A stretch of 47,729 nucleotides of DNA from Onchocerca volvulus (lineage: Eukaryota > Nematoda > Chromadorea > Rhabditida > Onchocercidae). The stretch is taken from the NCBI GenBank assembly GCA_000499405.2, contig HG738158.1:1-47729 (forward strand), read 5' to 3'. Below are positions 36,215 to 47,721 of this stretch, one piece after another. A program made the position numbers and the translations under genes. How positions within the stretch are numbered: position 1 is the first letter of the stretch; the number at the start of each line of letters is the position of its first letter. A model generated the notes under the pieces. The model made no database searches and had not been told where the DNA came from. It saw only the letters and a list, made by a program, of their open reading frames with translations.

Positions 36215-39200
36215 CAGTAAACTTCTTATTTTGCCTTTTGCGGTCATTATTATTGCCATTATAATATTCATTATAACACCTTCGTCAGTATTTCATTGTG
36301 TAAGCTATGAGTAAGTTTTGAAAATTTTTTGAAAAGAATTAAAAATATGCGATAGATGATAATGAAAAAAAATAGTTTTGTATTGACTCGAAAATTTTGA
36401 TCATTTGTCAAAAAATAATATACTAGGGTTGTTAAATAGTTGGAAATATTTCGGAGAGGACTTATAGACTACTAATTTATGATGACAAAATTGATAATTC
36501 ATAAATTCTAATTGTTATTAATTGACGCTCTAATCAATTTTAACAATAAATAGTCTATTAATGAATTTACGTCTTTTCAATGTAAGTTTACTTAAATTTG
36601 ATTCAAGAAAGGACTAGGTGATTTTTATATTTCATATTTTAATAATTGTTAATACTTGCAAAATTAATTTAGACTGCCGAAGCCACCAAAGCTAGAAGGT
36701 ATTTTAGCGGTGAATGATATATTAACTAAGGCAGATTATCTTCTGGAGCATAAAATTTTTGGCCCAGAATCAGTTCTTGTAGATAAGGGTTAGTATTGTT
36801 GAAATATGCCAGAACTGGAATAAAATTTTAATTTTAATGGAATTTTTATTTTTAAATATGCTTTGTATTAGTAAGATATCTCTCTCGAATTTGAATAGTA
36901 TATTTCGAATGATTCCATAAAGGTTATCTATAGTCACATTGTTTAATCTAAATTTCCTTTATTAAAGTATAGTTTATAAAGTTGCAAGAAATCCCTTTTT
37001 TTGTGCCAGTGATTTTTTTTTTTTTTTCGGAAATGATTTCAAAATTTTTATTCAGAATGTTTCAAAATATATCTTACTATTATTGTGATTATTATCATTA
37101 ATATATTATTAATATCATTATTTGATTTTTGATATTATTATTATTGAAGAAATCAAAAAGTTTTTTTTCTTTTTTTATTTCTTATCTAAGTTTCATTTCT
37201 AGATGGTATTACGACAGGGACACAAAATGCAGCGGTAGTTAATATCAAGGATGGAAATATTCAGAAAATTTTTAGATTTTCATCGATCGATCCTGATCAA
37301 TGCGGTTATTTTTCACTTCGCCTTGGAAAAAAAAAATTTTTGGTGTTAAGTAAATTACCGATATATATGTATTAATTCTATTTAAGGATAAGTTTTATTT
37401 TACCCGTTTTTGACAGTTAAATAATTAGCAGATTAATGGTATATCATTAAAAAATGGAAATTTTTTTCTTTTTTTTTAAATGCTAATAAATAGTGGGAAT
37501 TCTCTATTTGTTAAAATCCATTTTTTCATTTTAATCTAATTTATAAACTTTTATCCTCCTCGAATAAAATTTTCTGAAAATTATTTCATTTATTAAGATG
37601 GCAAATTTGATACGGAAGCGAAATGTGGTCGACCGTTAGGTCTTCGTCGTTTAAATGATGAAACTATAGTAGCCATAGATGCTTATTTTGGTATTTTTTC
37701 TATTAATTTAGAAAAAGGTAAGAATTTTCTATATGGTTTTATAATTATTATTTGAATTTTTATGCGAATTTTCCTCCGAATTTGATCATTACTCTTACTG
37801 TATACTGCATAAGGTTGATGAAAAAATAAATAAGCAATCGCCATCTAACAGAACCTTAAAATGCCGGTTATTAAATTATCTTATTTAAATTATTTTTTTT
37901 TTTTTGAAATGATCTAACGTCATTTTTAAATTTCAATAATTTCAAATAAATTTTGAAAATGAAACAATACCCCTATCGAAAATTCCTTTATGTATATAAA
38001 AGAACAATCAAATTATGCATTTACTTTTAAAATCAAAAATGGAAAAAAAAATTTGCTCAAATTTCTAAACAATATTTGATACAATACCCAATGCGAAGAT
38101 CTGTCATGAAGGTAAATTTTGTGAAAGAAACGATTCCTGTTAAAAAAAAGAATTTATTAAAAGACAGAATAGTTATGAACAAACAACTATGCGAGAACAT
38201 CCAAATAACTTATCAATGGGTATTCTTATCCTTGTCGCTCAAAAAATGACTACTGATTCTTGATTGTGGATTGTCGTACCGATTCGAGTCGACTGTTGCT
38301 GTGGTCGTTGTAGAACATTGTTGTAGAGAATACTGGGTGCTCGTTAACCAACTTGGAAAAAAGACCTTTCTCCTCCAAAATCTGAACCTCTTATATTTCC
38401 TTATAAATATCCACTTATTAATTTACCAATTAATAAAGATGAGAATGAGTATTTTATTGGCTTCTTATAAAAATAAACTAGTCGAAGCTTCTCTACTGAT
38501 CTCCAACGTGTCGCCTCATAATTAATCGATTTCTCTTTGCTTATCAGTTAATCGGAGCGTTTTGGCGATAAACATGTTTATCGTTTTGGCGGGAAACATA
38601 TTTACCCTTTTGTATGTCGGCCTGTTGCTCCATTTGAAACTGCGCTCTTTTTGACCTTCAACATTCCTTTTTACATTAATTATATTTTTCGGTTTTTTCC
38701 GATATTTCATAAATTGCCAGTTATTAATTTACCAATTAACGAAGATGAGAATGAGTGCTTCATTTGCTTCTTGTAAATGTAAGTTAATCTTAATAATTTA
38801 GCATAAAATAAAAAAGTATCATATATAATTATAATTTAAGGGCAACATATGGCAATATTAAAAACTCCTGCAAAAGTGAATGGCGAACCATTGAAATTCT
38901 TAAACGATATAGATGTACTAAATGACGATGAGTTGATATTTACGGAGTCTTCTAGCAAATGGGATTGGCACCATTTCATGAATATCCTTTTAGAGGGTAT
39001 TCCTAATGGAAGGTAATTTTAGAATCAATTATCATTAGATTAAACGATCGGTGATGAGATTTTTAATTATGGCAGTTCTTAATGCAACAAAATGTATATT
39101 CCAAAATATTAGGAAAGATTTTTGTTGTTCATTTATAAAAATGAGAAAATAATATATCAATCAAACAAGTATGGCTATAACTTATGGATCAAGAATAAAA

Positions 39201-40362
39201 TTGAAAGTTAAAATTAAGAGTAAAGTTGAAAATTAAAAGTTAGAAGAATTTATTGACTTTGGAATGTAACTGTATTTTCTTTAAAAAAAAGAATAAAAAT
39301 TTTCAAATGACAATTATAATGCCTTTTTTAGAGTTTTACGCTTAATACCATCAACTGGTAAAATTGAAGTCATTATGGATAAATTATTTTTTCCAAATGG
39401 TATTCAGCTATTTCCCGATAAACAATCATTTCTAGTTGCTGAAACCGGTGCTGCTCGTATTAAACGGTAAAATATTTTTAAATTATAATTTCAGCAACCA
39501 TTTACCATTTAGTAAAGAATAGCATAGATATTAACAATTCTTGGAACAAAAAATTTATTTTGTCGAAGAAAGACAGGTACCGAGGTGTCAAATTGATTAT
39601 ATGGTTCACACTAAATTTTAAAAAATAAAACTGACTGTTTAGTCTCCTAATTAGCGATTTTGAAAAATTGGCGAGCACTTAATATTGTTGAAGAAAAAAC
39701 GTAAATCTGCATACAATATGAGAGCAATGTCTTCATCCAGGTAATACATAAATATTTGCAGATATTGGATTGCAGGCCCACGAATGGGTGAAACTGAAAT
39801 TTTCGTTGATAATTTACCCGGTTTCCCGGAGAATATACGTTCAGGTAGTAACGGAACATTTTGGGTAGGTTTGGCATCGGTACGTCACAGTGATCGATTC
39901 TCGTTGTTGGATTTCCTCGCTGATAAAGTACGCATACGAAAATGTCTTCTTCAGGTAATTAGTTATAGATTTGATTAATAACAATGAAATTTCTTTAAAC
40001 TTCAAAATTGAAACAGATGATTTTATTCGAGTAAATCTATCTTCATCATATTTTATTTCATAAAAACTTCTCTCCTATTGTCTGCATTACTTTCGAATAT
40101 TTTACGGATGGCCATTAACCAAAGTTTCATTTAGTTAGTACCGGACCGATATTGGCAATGGCTAGTATCAAAGTTTGTTAAAAAGCATGCGTTGATTTTG
40201 CAACTTAATGAAGAAGGTCAAATAATAGCCAGTGCACATGATCCAACAGGTCAAGTTATTGAGGCTGTGTCACAAGTTACTGAAACCGATGAATATCTTT
40301 ACTTAGGCTATTATCGTGCTCCCTTTATTGCTCGTCTCCGCAAAGATCTTATCGTTTACTGA
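34470..40362 (+). CDS. APMAP-like (strictosidine synthase family) membrane protein, nine exons
   Basis: Exons 34470-34477 (ATG plus five bases, inferred), 36218-36310, 36673-36788, 37203-37304, 37598-37717, 38841-39012, 39332-39466, 39762-39954 and 40135-40362 give 388 residues (human APMAP 416). A hydrophobic signal anchor lies at about 4-26. The rest follows the six-bladed propeller of the family: GPESVLVDK, KCGRPLGLRRL, FLNDIDV, FTESSSKWDW, FPNGIQL, LVAETGAARIKR, PGFPENIR, FWVGLASVR, and a C-terminus YLYLGYYRAPFIARL. APMAP is a type II membrane protein with reported arylesterase activity; the true substrate is unknown. No in-frame Met precedes HMAIL in exon 6, so an upstream start is required. 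The 8-nt exon MNR has the right phase and a donor in both copies. Intron 1 carries a transposon and intron 5 an LTR-like relic. Confidence 0.85.
34914..36140. mobile_element. 1.2 kb element with long imperfect inverted repeats in APMAP intron 1
   Basis: The left end begins tctatatgaataaaaatgta and the right end is the reverse complement of tctatataaataaaaatata. Inward on both sides the same order of words follows in inverted orientation (cgaaag, attgcttt, aaattttgatacaac or close, cgaat), so the arms are about 130 bp each. Copy 2 has no such insertion at the matching place (about 44995-45010). A second inverted-repeat-like word cluster lies at 35740-35800. There is no transposase frame, so it is a non-autonomous (MITE or foldback) element. 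A 50-bp GC-richer lead-in (34860-34913, ending ctag) belongs to the insertion but is unexplained. Confidence 0.65.
35100..35700 (+). repeat. LTR-like relic nested in the inverted-repeat element
   Basis: It ends with gcgttttggcgggaaacat at 35664-35682, preceded by a block (tttctgatttccaacatgtc) that also precedes the motif at 38490-38520. The interior (gagatgaatc...gattcttcg at 35240-35290) recurs at 41047-41100. The relic lies between the two arms of the surrounding inverted-repeat element, so it was probably inserted there or carried with it. Confidence 0.45.
36166..36214 (+). repeat. 49-base poly-T tract at the APMAP exon 2 acceptor
   Basis: An uninterrupted run of T forms the whole polypyrimidine tract directly before cag|exon 2. 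The corresponding tract in copy 2 (45021-45035) is short and mixed. The length is likely to vary between individuals and assemblies. Confidence 0.85.
38190..38620 (+). repeat. LTR-like relic in APMAP intron 5
   Basis: It shares with 35400-35700 the words ttgctgt.gt.gttg, ctgat.tccaac.tgtcgcc, and the gcgttttggcg motif, here present twice in a local duplication (38557 and 38582). A phrase about taccaattaa.gaagatgagaatgagt near 38425 is repeated at 38727, marking another short internal duplication. No coding sequence. Confidence 0.5.
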
Positions 40363-41599
40363 AATGTACATAAAACTTTTTTCTATGCATAGTAAGAACA
40401 AAATTATATGTATTTTATGAATTGAGTTAAATTTTGCCTTTTTATCGTTTTTTCCATGACAAAGCGGAATTCCAGAAATAGTAAACATCCGTTAAGTTTA
40501 TTTATTGTATTTGAGCTATATGAAAGTTCTTACATGGTAATAATTAGACTTATACCTTAATTGTGTGCATAGGAAAAGAAAATTTTTAACGTTTTGATTA
40601 CGCTTTGTAATACATGTAATATATTAACAGATTTTAGCAACTATCAAGATCCCTATATATTTCGATAAACGATGTTTACTTTGAAATTCACTTCGGATTA
40701 TCCTATACAGCTTCATTTATTTTTTCATAAATCTAACTTTATTGTAGATTTTGTCTTTCTTTTTTGTAGTATTTGCTTCTGGAAGAATGATGTAAATATT
40801 ATCTTCATATAAACTGGTTATATATATCCGAAAGTAGAAAGCGAAGCAATTTTTGATTGAATAATGTTTCATTTTTAATTCATATTTGCTTGTTAGTAAC
40901 GAAAATGTTGAGACTTTTTGTCTTCTTTTTATGTATTATTTCCGAAAAAAGAAGATACTAAAAGCGGAGATTGGATAAGATAGAAGCTTTATATTTTCAG
41001 TTAATAGTTGTCTGAAAAGTTCTTTTTTTTTTTCTATGTTGTGATAGAGATGAATCATGTGAGAAAGGTTTTATTGATTAATGGAGGATTGATTCTTCGT
41101 CTATATTACAAAAAAGAATAAAATCAGACAGTATCACGATTGCAATTGATCGCTTTGTTGTAGTAGAAACGGACTGATTATAGTTAAGTTGGATTGAATT
41201 GGAAGATATTGATTATCGATTGAGATGAGTGATTGGAGTTGAGTAAGTGAAATATCACTAATCGAATGACGATGAGAAGCTTTTATATCGACAATCTTTG
41301 ATCTTGTAGTAGGCGGTGATTTACAATATGTTTATTATACAGGTTGGTCATAGAATAAAGGATGTTAGACAATGCTTACAATTTTAAATGCACCAAGCTC
41401 CAATTCTTGTAACATTCCAGACAATTAATATAAATTTCAACATTTTAAACAGTGCATACAAACTTATTTAATTGATCGGAAAATGAGAGAACAAAGGATT
41501 TTGTACCAGACCAAGGAATGGGATACAAAATGTTCTATTTTATCATATTTCATAAATTTTTCGGAGAGAGAGATGAATGAAATGAATCCTTGAGTCCTT
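40363..41599. other. APMAP 3' flank and LTR-like relic
   Basis: The first 650 bases after the stop codon hold no gene I can see. About 41040-41290 repeats words of the relic at 35240-35410 (agagatgaatc, ttgattgattaatg, gattcttcg), so it is another member of that LTR-like family. 41300-41599 holds nothing recognisable. Confidence 0.4.
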
Positions 41600-42165
41600 T
41601 CGAGGAGGAATTTTTGGGTATTATAGCAAAATTAACTTTGCTTGAATTTGTTATTTTGCGACACATCTTGTTCGTAGTCTTATTGTTCGATTTTCTGCTT
41701 TGATTTTTCTAATATTGGTGATTGAATTCTTGAGTTTTTCTTGTCATTGATTTCTCCTGTATTCATTTTTTTGTTCGGGTAAACTTCAATTAATTTTGGA
41801 TTTGATTGATGCCGTACTGGTTTATCATTAACTTTTGGATTCTTTTCGGAAAACTTTCTTCAATCAGTCAGTTCCGGATTGGTTCAGTTATTAAAATGAT
41901 TGCGATTATTGAATCCATTTTTCCTTTGGTTCGTCCAGCATCTTGTATGCGATCTTTGTATTTGATGTAACATAATGCATTGTTGAAAGGATTTTTGCGA
42001 CGAAAATACGTGCATTTCTTTCTTTTGCATTCGCTACCGTATAATCTGATTGAAGACAATTCCGCAAGCATTATTTTCTCTCGGACGTTCCATTCGTTGT
42101 TTGAGAGTGGGATAAACTTGTTTTTCGTCATCCAGTATTCATTATTACAAAAGGTATAAGCTCTT
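41600..42165 (-). pseudogene. BEL/Pao-type gag, zinc-knuckle half, decayed
   Basis: On the minus strand this piece reads like the C-terminal part of a BEL/Pao gag. Cysteine-rich words of a CCHC-type region appear at about 42130 (TFCNNEYW), 42050-42080 (NCLQSDYTVAN) and 41990-42010 (CTYFRR..., ALCYIKYK). They fall in different frames, so the gene is frameshifted and several metal-binding residues are lost. A lysine-rich tail frame continues to about 41640. The piece stops at 42165, where homology with the duplicated segment begins, and its front half appears to be the gag fragment at 46803-47721. Confidence 0.65.
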
Positions 42166-43850
42166 ATTTTGCTACCAGTTGTAATTTTTTTTGTAATTAT
42201 GGTCAATATCGGACCATTTGGTTGGGACTGCTTGATTAACAAACGGAGTGAATATTTCTCCTTTGATATTACATCAGATTTAGCTTTGATTTAGTTGAGT
42301 TCTTTGCCTTTCCCATTACTAGAGATTTGGTTTCTACTTCTACCTTCTCACTTCTTTCGATTAATTTTATCAAGAATCGTCGGAGCTTAATGACTGGTCT
42401 AATTCTTGTTCGTTTTGTTAGTATATTCTGTTCAATATCTAAATCGGTAATCTATTTTCTATAGTGATTTCTGATGTTCTAGATTGTCACCTATAGTTTT
42501 CAGCTATCGGAATCTTCTTTCGATTGCTTCGACTATTATTTTTCACTCTCTATCATTCCTTTCGATGAAATATAAATTCGTTACAAAGCGATTTTTTAAC
42601 AGCGAATAACTTTTCATATTCTCTGGTTAGAACTCTTCTTATAACGTCATAATTCTTGCTTATAATGCATTTCCTCTAAAATAGATGAATAGTTAATTGA
42701 ATTTTTGAATGTATAGGATTCTTTGAAGATGGATTTGTATAAATTGTTTCCATATGTGAAGCTGTGATGATATTGCAATATATTCAGTGGACATTCCTCA
42801 TTATTTTCTTAGATCTCTCTTAAAGATTTTCTCCTTTGTTTTCTCTTCATGAGATATGTTAGTCGACGAGAATCTTCTTGTCTATGGAAAACATTTTTTT
42901 ACGCGTTAAAAAAAAAGAAAAAACACTATTTTCCTTATAGTGAAATCGGTTATTGGAATTTTCTATTCATGACAAATTTGAATTCATATTATATTATCCA
43001 TATCAGTGAATTCTGGATTAAATTCAAGAAATCATGATGGATGGATTGATGAATACAAGATGAACCGGATGCTTTCCGGTTAGTGCTACTTTAGTTGTTA
43101 ATGTTTTGAGGAATGTACCAAAAAGGTGAAAGAAATCGTTTTCGATCAAGTTTTTTATGTCATTTCAATGCACAAAGTACTGCACTTTATTTTATATTTT
43201 GTAATGTCCCAACTTTTCATTTTACATCAAATATTCCTGATTAGACTTTTTATCTCTCTCCGTTCAATTATTTTCCGGTCCAACCATATTAGTTATTGTA
43301 TGGACAGTTTAATCATTATTTAATCCTTTAATAATGTTTCAATTTTTTTTTTTTCTGTAATGATAAAACTTATTATTCGATTCGATATTTATTTCATTCG
43401 AGATTTACAAAATGCAGATCTTAATTAAATGTAAAAAATTTTAAAAAAAATTTCGATTTTTTTTTAATTATTTCTTAATAGAATAATCATCTACATAGGT
43501 CTTATGTTATGGCACCATGACATTATTTTCTCCTTCATTTCTGTATTTTTGGGCCGAACTTATGAGCAAATGTTGGAATTTTAAATGCTTATTTTTTCAA
43601 AGGCGAAAAGAAAAAAGCACAAATTTCATTAAATGACAAAATTGAAATAAAGTAATTTTCATCTTTTTCTCCAGTTGTTTCGCCCTTCCATTTTTGCCAT
43701 TTATTTTGTATCTAAAAATTTCAAAACATGAAATTTCTTTCCCAAAAAAAAAAAAAAGATTTCAACATTTTTTTCTTGTCTCTCATCGTTGTTACTTCTA
43801 TTTCATGTGCTTCCCATGGAATGTACATACATACCTGTCAAGTCATTTAC

Positions 43851-43883
43851 CTGTTTGATTTCTACATCCATTACTCTCCCAAA
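43851..43883 (-). other. Splice-site-bounded minus-strand micro-exon candidate (copy 2)
   Basis: This is the same 33 nt as at 33784-33816, reading FGRVMDVEIKQ between ttctttcag and gtaaat, with no change. The next ten codons on the minus strand differ by two substitutions. Minus-strand GTAAGT donors also recur at 44036 and 44481. In this copy only, the minus strand has an ATG at 44516-44514 leading to the 44481 donor, 21 bp from the APMAP ATG and head to head with it. Evidence for a real gene is weak. Confidence 0.25.
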
Positions 43884-44537
43884 CTGAAAGAATATATAAT
43901 AACTGTGTCATCATAAGGTTTTATAAGTTTTCTGATTATTTTAATGCCATAACTTTGACATTTTTATGACTAGAAATCTATTTGACCGGATGGATAAGTC
44001 TCGATAGACGATACAGGTCAAGAAAATTTTACTTACAAATTCGCACTTTTTTGTCATTTTCATTTTTCTTTTTTTCACTTTTTTCTTTATCCTTTTTATG
44101 CTATTTTGTTAGTTTTAATTTTGACAGTAGAATGATTTATCCGAATATTTATGCCAAAAAAAAAAAGAATTTCTAAAAAATCAACTAACATCTTATATTC
44201 ATTAGTAATTTTACGTAGAACATCATATTGACGATCATGCAGATATTTTTCACAGAATGCTTTCTTCTTACCATATCATGGAAATAGAAGTGAGAATTCG
44301 TGGATGTCGAAATGATTGTTATAAAAATTCTTCTTCAGAATATTTGTGACAAAAGTTATTAAACATGTAAGAAGTCTTCGAATTTTGAATCTTCTTTGTG
44401 ATCGATATTCGTTATGATCATCAAATTAATGTAAAAATTTATTGTTTTCTAAATTACAGATCGAGAGAAAAATATACTTACAAGTTCGCAATTTTTCGTT
44501 TCTCATTTTTTGGCATTTTTTTCAAAATTGATTAAAA

Positions 44538-46630
44538 ATGAATCGGTATGTTTATTCTTTGCTTGTCAGTCATCTTAATTTAATTTAGTTTTTTCTAAAA
44601 CGGAAAAAAAAACTTTTTTTCTTTTAATTTATCTTTTTATCTATATAACAATTATAATATATTTTTCAGAAAAAAAAAAATCAAATGATATGAGTAAAAA
44701 AATAAACGAAAATTTTTTATAATTTGAAATTGTTTTTTTATTTACTATTCGTTAAAAAAATCCAATATTCTATCTTTTCCTTATGTGAAAAAAATTAGTC
44801 TAAATTTAAAGGTTATTATTCGATCTTTTTTAATTACCAAAGGAAGAAGTGAAAAATATAAGCCAAGTAGAACAAAATAAATTGATAAGATCAAACAATT
44901 TGATTGAATAGATTGATAACATTCGAATGATTCTAAAAATGCTAAAAAGATTATTTGTTAAATTTATCATTTTTCTAGATATCATTATCATTATAATCAA
45001 AATAATACTTTTTTAAACATTTCTTTTTTATTTTTCAGTAAACTTCTTATTTTGTCTTTTGTGGTCATTGTTATTGCCATTATCATATTCATTATAACAC
45101 CTTCATCAGTATTTCATTGTGTACGCTATGAGTAAGTTTTGAAAATTTTTTGAAAAGAATTAAAAATATGCGATAGATGATAATGAAAAAGAAGAGTTTT
45201 GTATTGACTCGAAAATTTTGATCATTTGTCAAAAAATAATATACTAAGGTTGCTAAATAGTTGGAAATATTTCGGAGAGGACTTATAGACTACTAATTTA
45301 TGATGATAAAATTGATAATTCATAAATTCTAATTGTTGTTAATTGACGCTCTAATCAATTTTAACAATAAATAGTCTATTAATGAATTTACGTCTTTTCA
45401 ATGTAAGTTTACTTAAATTTGATTCAAGAAAGAACTAGGTGATTTTTATATTTTATATTTTAATAATTGTTAATACTTACAAAATTAATTTAGACTGCCG
45501 AAGCCACCAAAGTTAGAAGGTATTTTAGCGGTGAATGATATATTAACTAAAGCAGATTATCTTCTAAAGCATAAAATTATTGGCCCAGAATCAATTCTTG
45601 TAGATAAAGGTTAGCGTTGTTGAAATATGCCAGAATTTGAATAGAATTTTAATTTTAAATTTTAATGGAATATTTGATTCCGAGTTTTAATGGAACATTT
45701 CGAGTAATTTCCTAGAGATTATTTATCAGTTACACTGTCAGTTTAGATTTTTCTGTTATTTTCTGATAAAGGAAATTTAGATTTTCAAATTTATCATTCT
45801 CCAATTTTTAAAATAGGAAGATTTCCTCTCTTTTTTTTGTGCCAATGAATCATTTTTTTTTTTTTTTTTGGAAATAATTTTTTACATTTTTATTCAAAAT
45901 ATTTCAAAAAAATATATATCTTAATATTATTGTAATTGTTATCATCAATTTATAATTAATATTATTATTTAATTTTTGATACCATTATTATTATTGATGA
46001 AGTCATCTCTTTTTTTCTTATTTAAGTGTCATTTATAGATGGTATTACGACAGGGACAGGAAAAGGAACGGTAATTAACATCAAAGATGAAAATATACAG
46101 AAAATTTTTAGATTTTCATCAATCGATCCTGATCAATGCGGTTACTTCTTATTTCATTCTAGAAAAAAAAAAAAACAAAAATTAATGATAAATTGTCGAC
46201 ATATAAGTATAGATTGAAATGCTAAGTCATTCGTCATTTCGTTTTTTGCAGATGAATGGAATTTCTAGAGTTTCAAAAATTTTCTTTTTAAATTTTCTTT
46301 TTTATCATCATTTGGCGGTTAAGTAATTAGCAAATTAAAATGGTATGTCATTAAAAAAAAAAAAAAAAAAAAATGCAACTTTCATAAATGCCCAAATAAA
46401 TGAAGGAAATTTTTTTTTATTCATTAAAATCTATTCTTTTTTTTTTTCATTTAAATAAACTTTAACTTTTTTGGAATAAAATTTTTTAGCAATTATTTTA
46501 TTTATTTAAGATGGTACATTTGATATGGAACCAAAATGTGGTCGACCGTTAGGTCTTCGTCGTTTAAATAATGAAACTATACTTGCCATCGATACTTATC
46601 TTGGCATTTTTTCCATTAATTTAGAAACAG
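44538..46630 (+). pseudogene. APMAP-like second copy, exons 1-5 only (3'-truncated)
   Basis: Exons 44538-44545, 45039-45131, 45494-45609, 46039-46140 and 46511-46630 match exons 1-5 of the intact gene in length and phase, with all splice sites kept (the exon 1 donor is gtatgt, better than in the intact copy). They encode the anchor and the first propeller blades (GPESILVDK, GITTGTGKG, KCGRPLGLRRLN). Many differences are at third positions or are conservative, so the copy was probably under some constraint or is fairly young. Exons 6-9 are absent: homology stops in intron 5 at about 46802 and retroelement sequence follows. Without the second half of the propeller the product is unlikely to work, unless a distant 3' part exists beyond the window. 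Confidence 0.75.
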
Positions 46631-46802
46631 GTAAAAAAATTTTTCTAAATGATTTTTCAATTATGCATTTGAATTTTTATGCAAATTTTTTTTTCTTTCT
46701 TTTTTTTTTTGAGTTTATTCATTACTGTTACTGTATATTATACTAGGTTAATAAAGAAATATGTATAAGTAAGCGCCTTTTAAAAGAACCCTTAAAATAC
46801 CA

Positions 46803-47721
46803 TTTGTTTCAGCATCCTTGTCGGTAGATGCCGCATATTCTTCTGAATTTCCATTTGTTGCATTTGGTTTGTGACTTCTAGAATATCTGTAACCTTTATA
46901 TATTCTTTTAGGAATGTTATTGTATCTTGCATCGTCCATTCAGGTTTCTTTAACTTCTCCTTTATCAGATTGCCTAAGATGTAATTCGGCAATTTTCCCG
47001 TTATGGTAGTCCACAGCTGATTTGTCTCAATGTTTTCTCCTAATTCTTTCAATTGGGAAAGGATATTCAATAGTTCCCTGATTGATGCGACCACATTTCG
47101 ATTCGACTTGTCCAATTTCTGTAATATGGTATATAACTCCATGATTCTTCTTTGTTTGTCACCGTATCGTTCCTTCAAATTCTTCATAGCAAGTATGTAA
47201 TTTTCTTCATTGACAGCTAAATCGCTTATATGTTCTAATGCCTCTCCTTTCAAACATCCGAGTAGGTGCGCAAATTTTCTTGTAGCTGTCATATCTTTCC
47301 TTTTATCAATCGCTTCTTCGAATTGTGTTATAAACAGACTCCAAAGTTTTGGATTTCCGTCGAATTCCACACTCTTTATTTCTGGAGGTTTACTTGTTGT
47401 CACCAATTTTTCAATTAATTCAGTTAAGGACTTTCCTTGGTTTTCTTTTACGCCTGATTTTACGTCTGGTCCTTCATTTCTTGATTCTTCCTCACACAAT
47501 AGATGGATCCGGTCTGTTTCTTCGATTAGGAAGGTTCGAACATAATGCATTTTGTGAGAGCTGCTAAATAAGCATTCTTCGGAGTTCAAATATGATTCAT
47601 ATAAATCGAATTCGTAATCTTCATCTTTGTTTTTAACAGACTGTAATGCTTCTTTCCATTCCTTTTCTAACGCATTTGTTTTGGAGATGATTCCTTCAAT
47701 TATTTTTAGATGTCCATTCAT
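46803..47721 (-). mobile_element. BEL/Pao retrotransposon gag, front half (DUF1759-like)
   Basis: The minus-strand frame is open for about 305 codons from an ATG at 47721. The middle part (about residues 113-265) has the signature of the DUF1759 gag domain found in Pao/BEL elements: FDGNPKLWSLFITQFEEAI, KFAHLLGCLKGEA, NLKERYGDKQ, LKELGENIETN. The N-terminal 100 residues are acidic and helical, as usual. Unlike most retroelement remnants here it has no stop or frameshift, so it is young or recently active. It ends abruptly at about 46803 by running into APMAP intron sequence. The zinc-knuckle part of such a gag is found 4.6 kb away at 41600-42165. The 5' LTR would lie beyond the window. Confidence 0.8.

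Larger units (their letters stand above)
32091..37866 (+). repeat. Copy 1 of a long direct duplication (upstream region plus APMAP exons 1-5)
   Basis: This segment matches 42166-46802 in the same orientation. The offset is about 10.07 kb on the left side and about 8.8 kb on the right, because copy 1 holds an extra insertion of roughly 1.3 kb (about 34858-36145). From 32180 to 33340 the copies are almost identical. From 33340 to 33700 and through the APMAP introns they are clearly diverged. The 33830-34300 part is again very similar. One uncalled base (N) sits at 33677 in a TC microsatellite. Confidence 0.85.
42166..46802 (+). repeat. Copy 2 of the long direct duplication
   Basis: This is collinear with 32091-37866, lacking the 1.3 kb insertion found in intron 1 of copy 1. 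The left edge falls at the shared ttttgctacca, beyond which copy 2 continues into gag zinc-knuckle sequence. The right edge is cttaaaatacc in APMAP intron 5, beyond which gag front-half sequence starts. It therefore lies between two pieces of one retroelement gene. Confidence 0.85.

Noticed and set aside
46792..46802. Last codons of the gag-like open frame
   Set aside because: These bases belong to the APMAP intron-5 homology, so the frame runs across a breakpoint and its final residues are not gag.
46640..47721. Simple insertion of a BEL element into an APMAP intron
   Set aside because: The other half of gag is found on the far side of the duplicate in the same orientation, so the duplicate appears to be inside the element rather than the element inside the gene.
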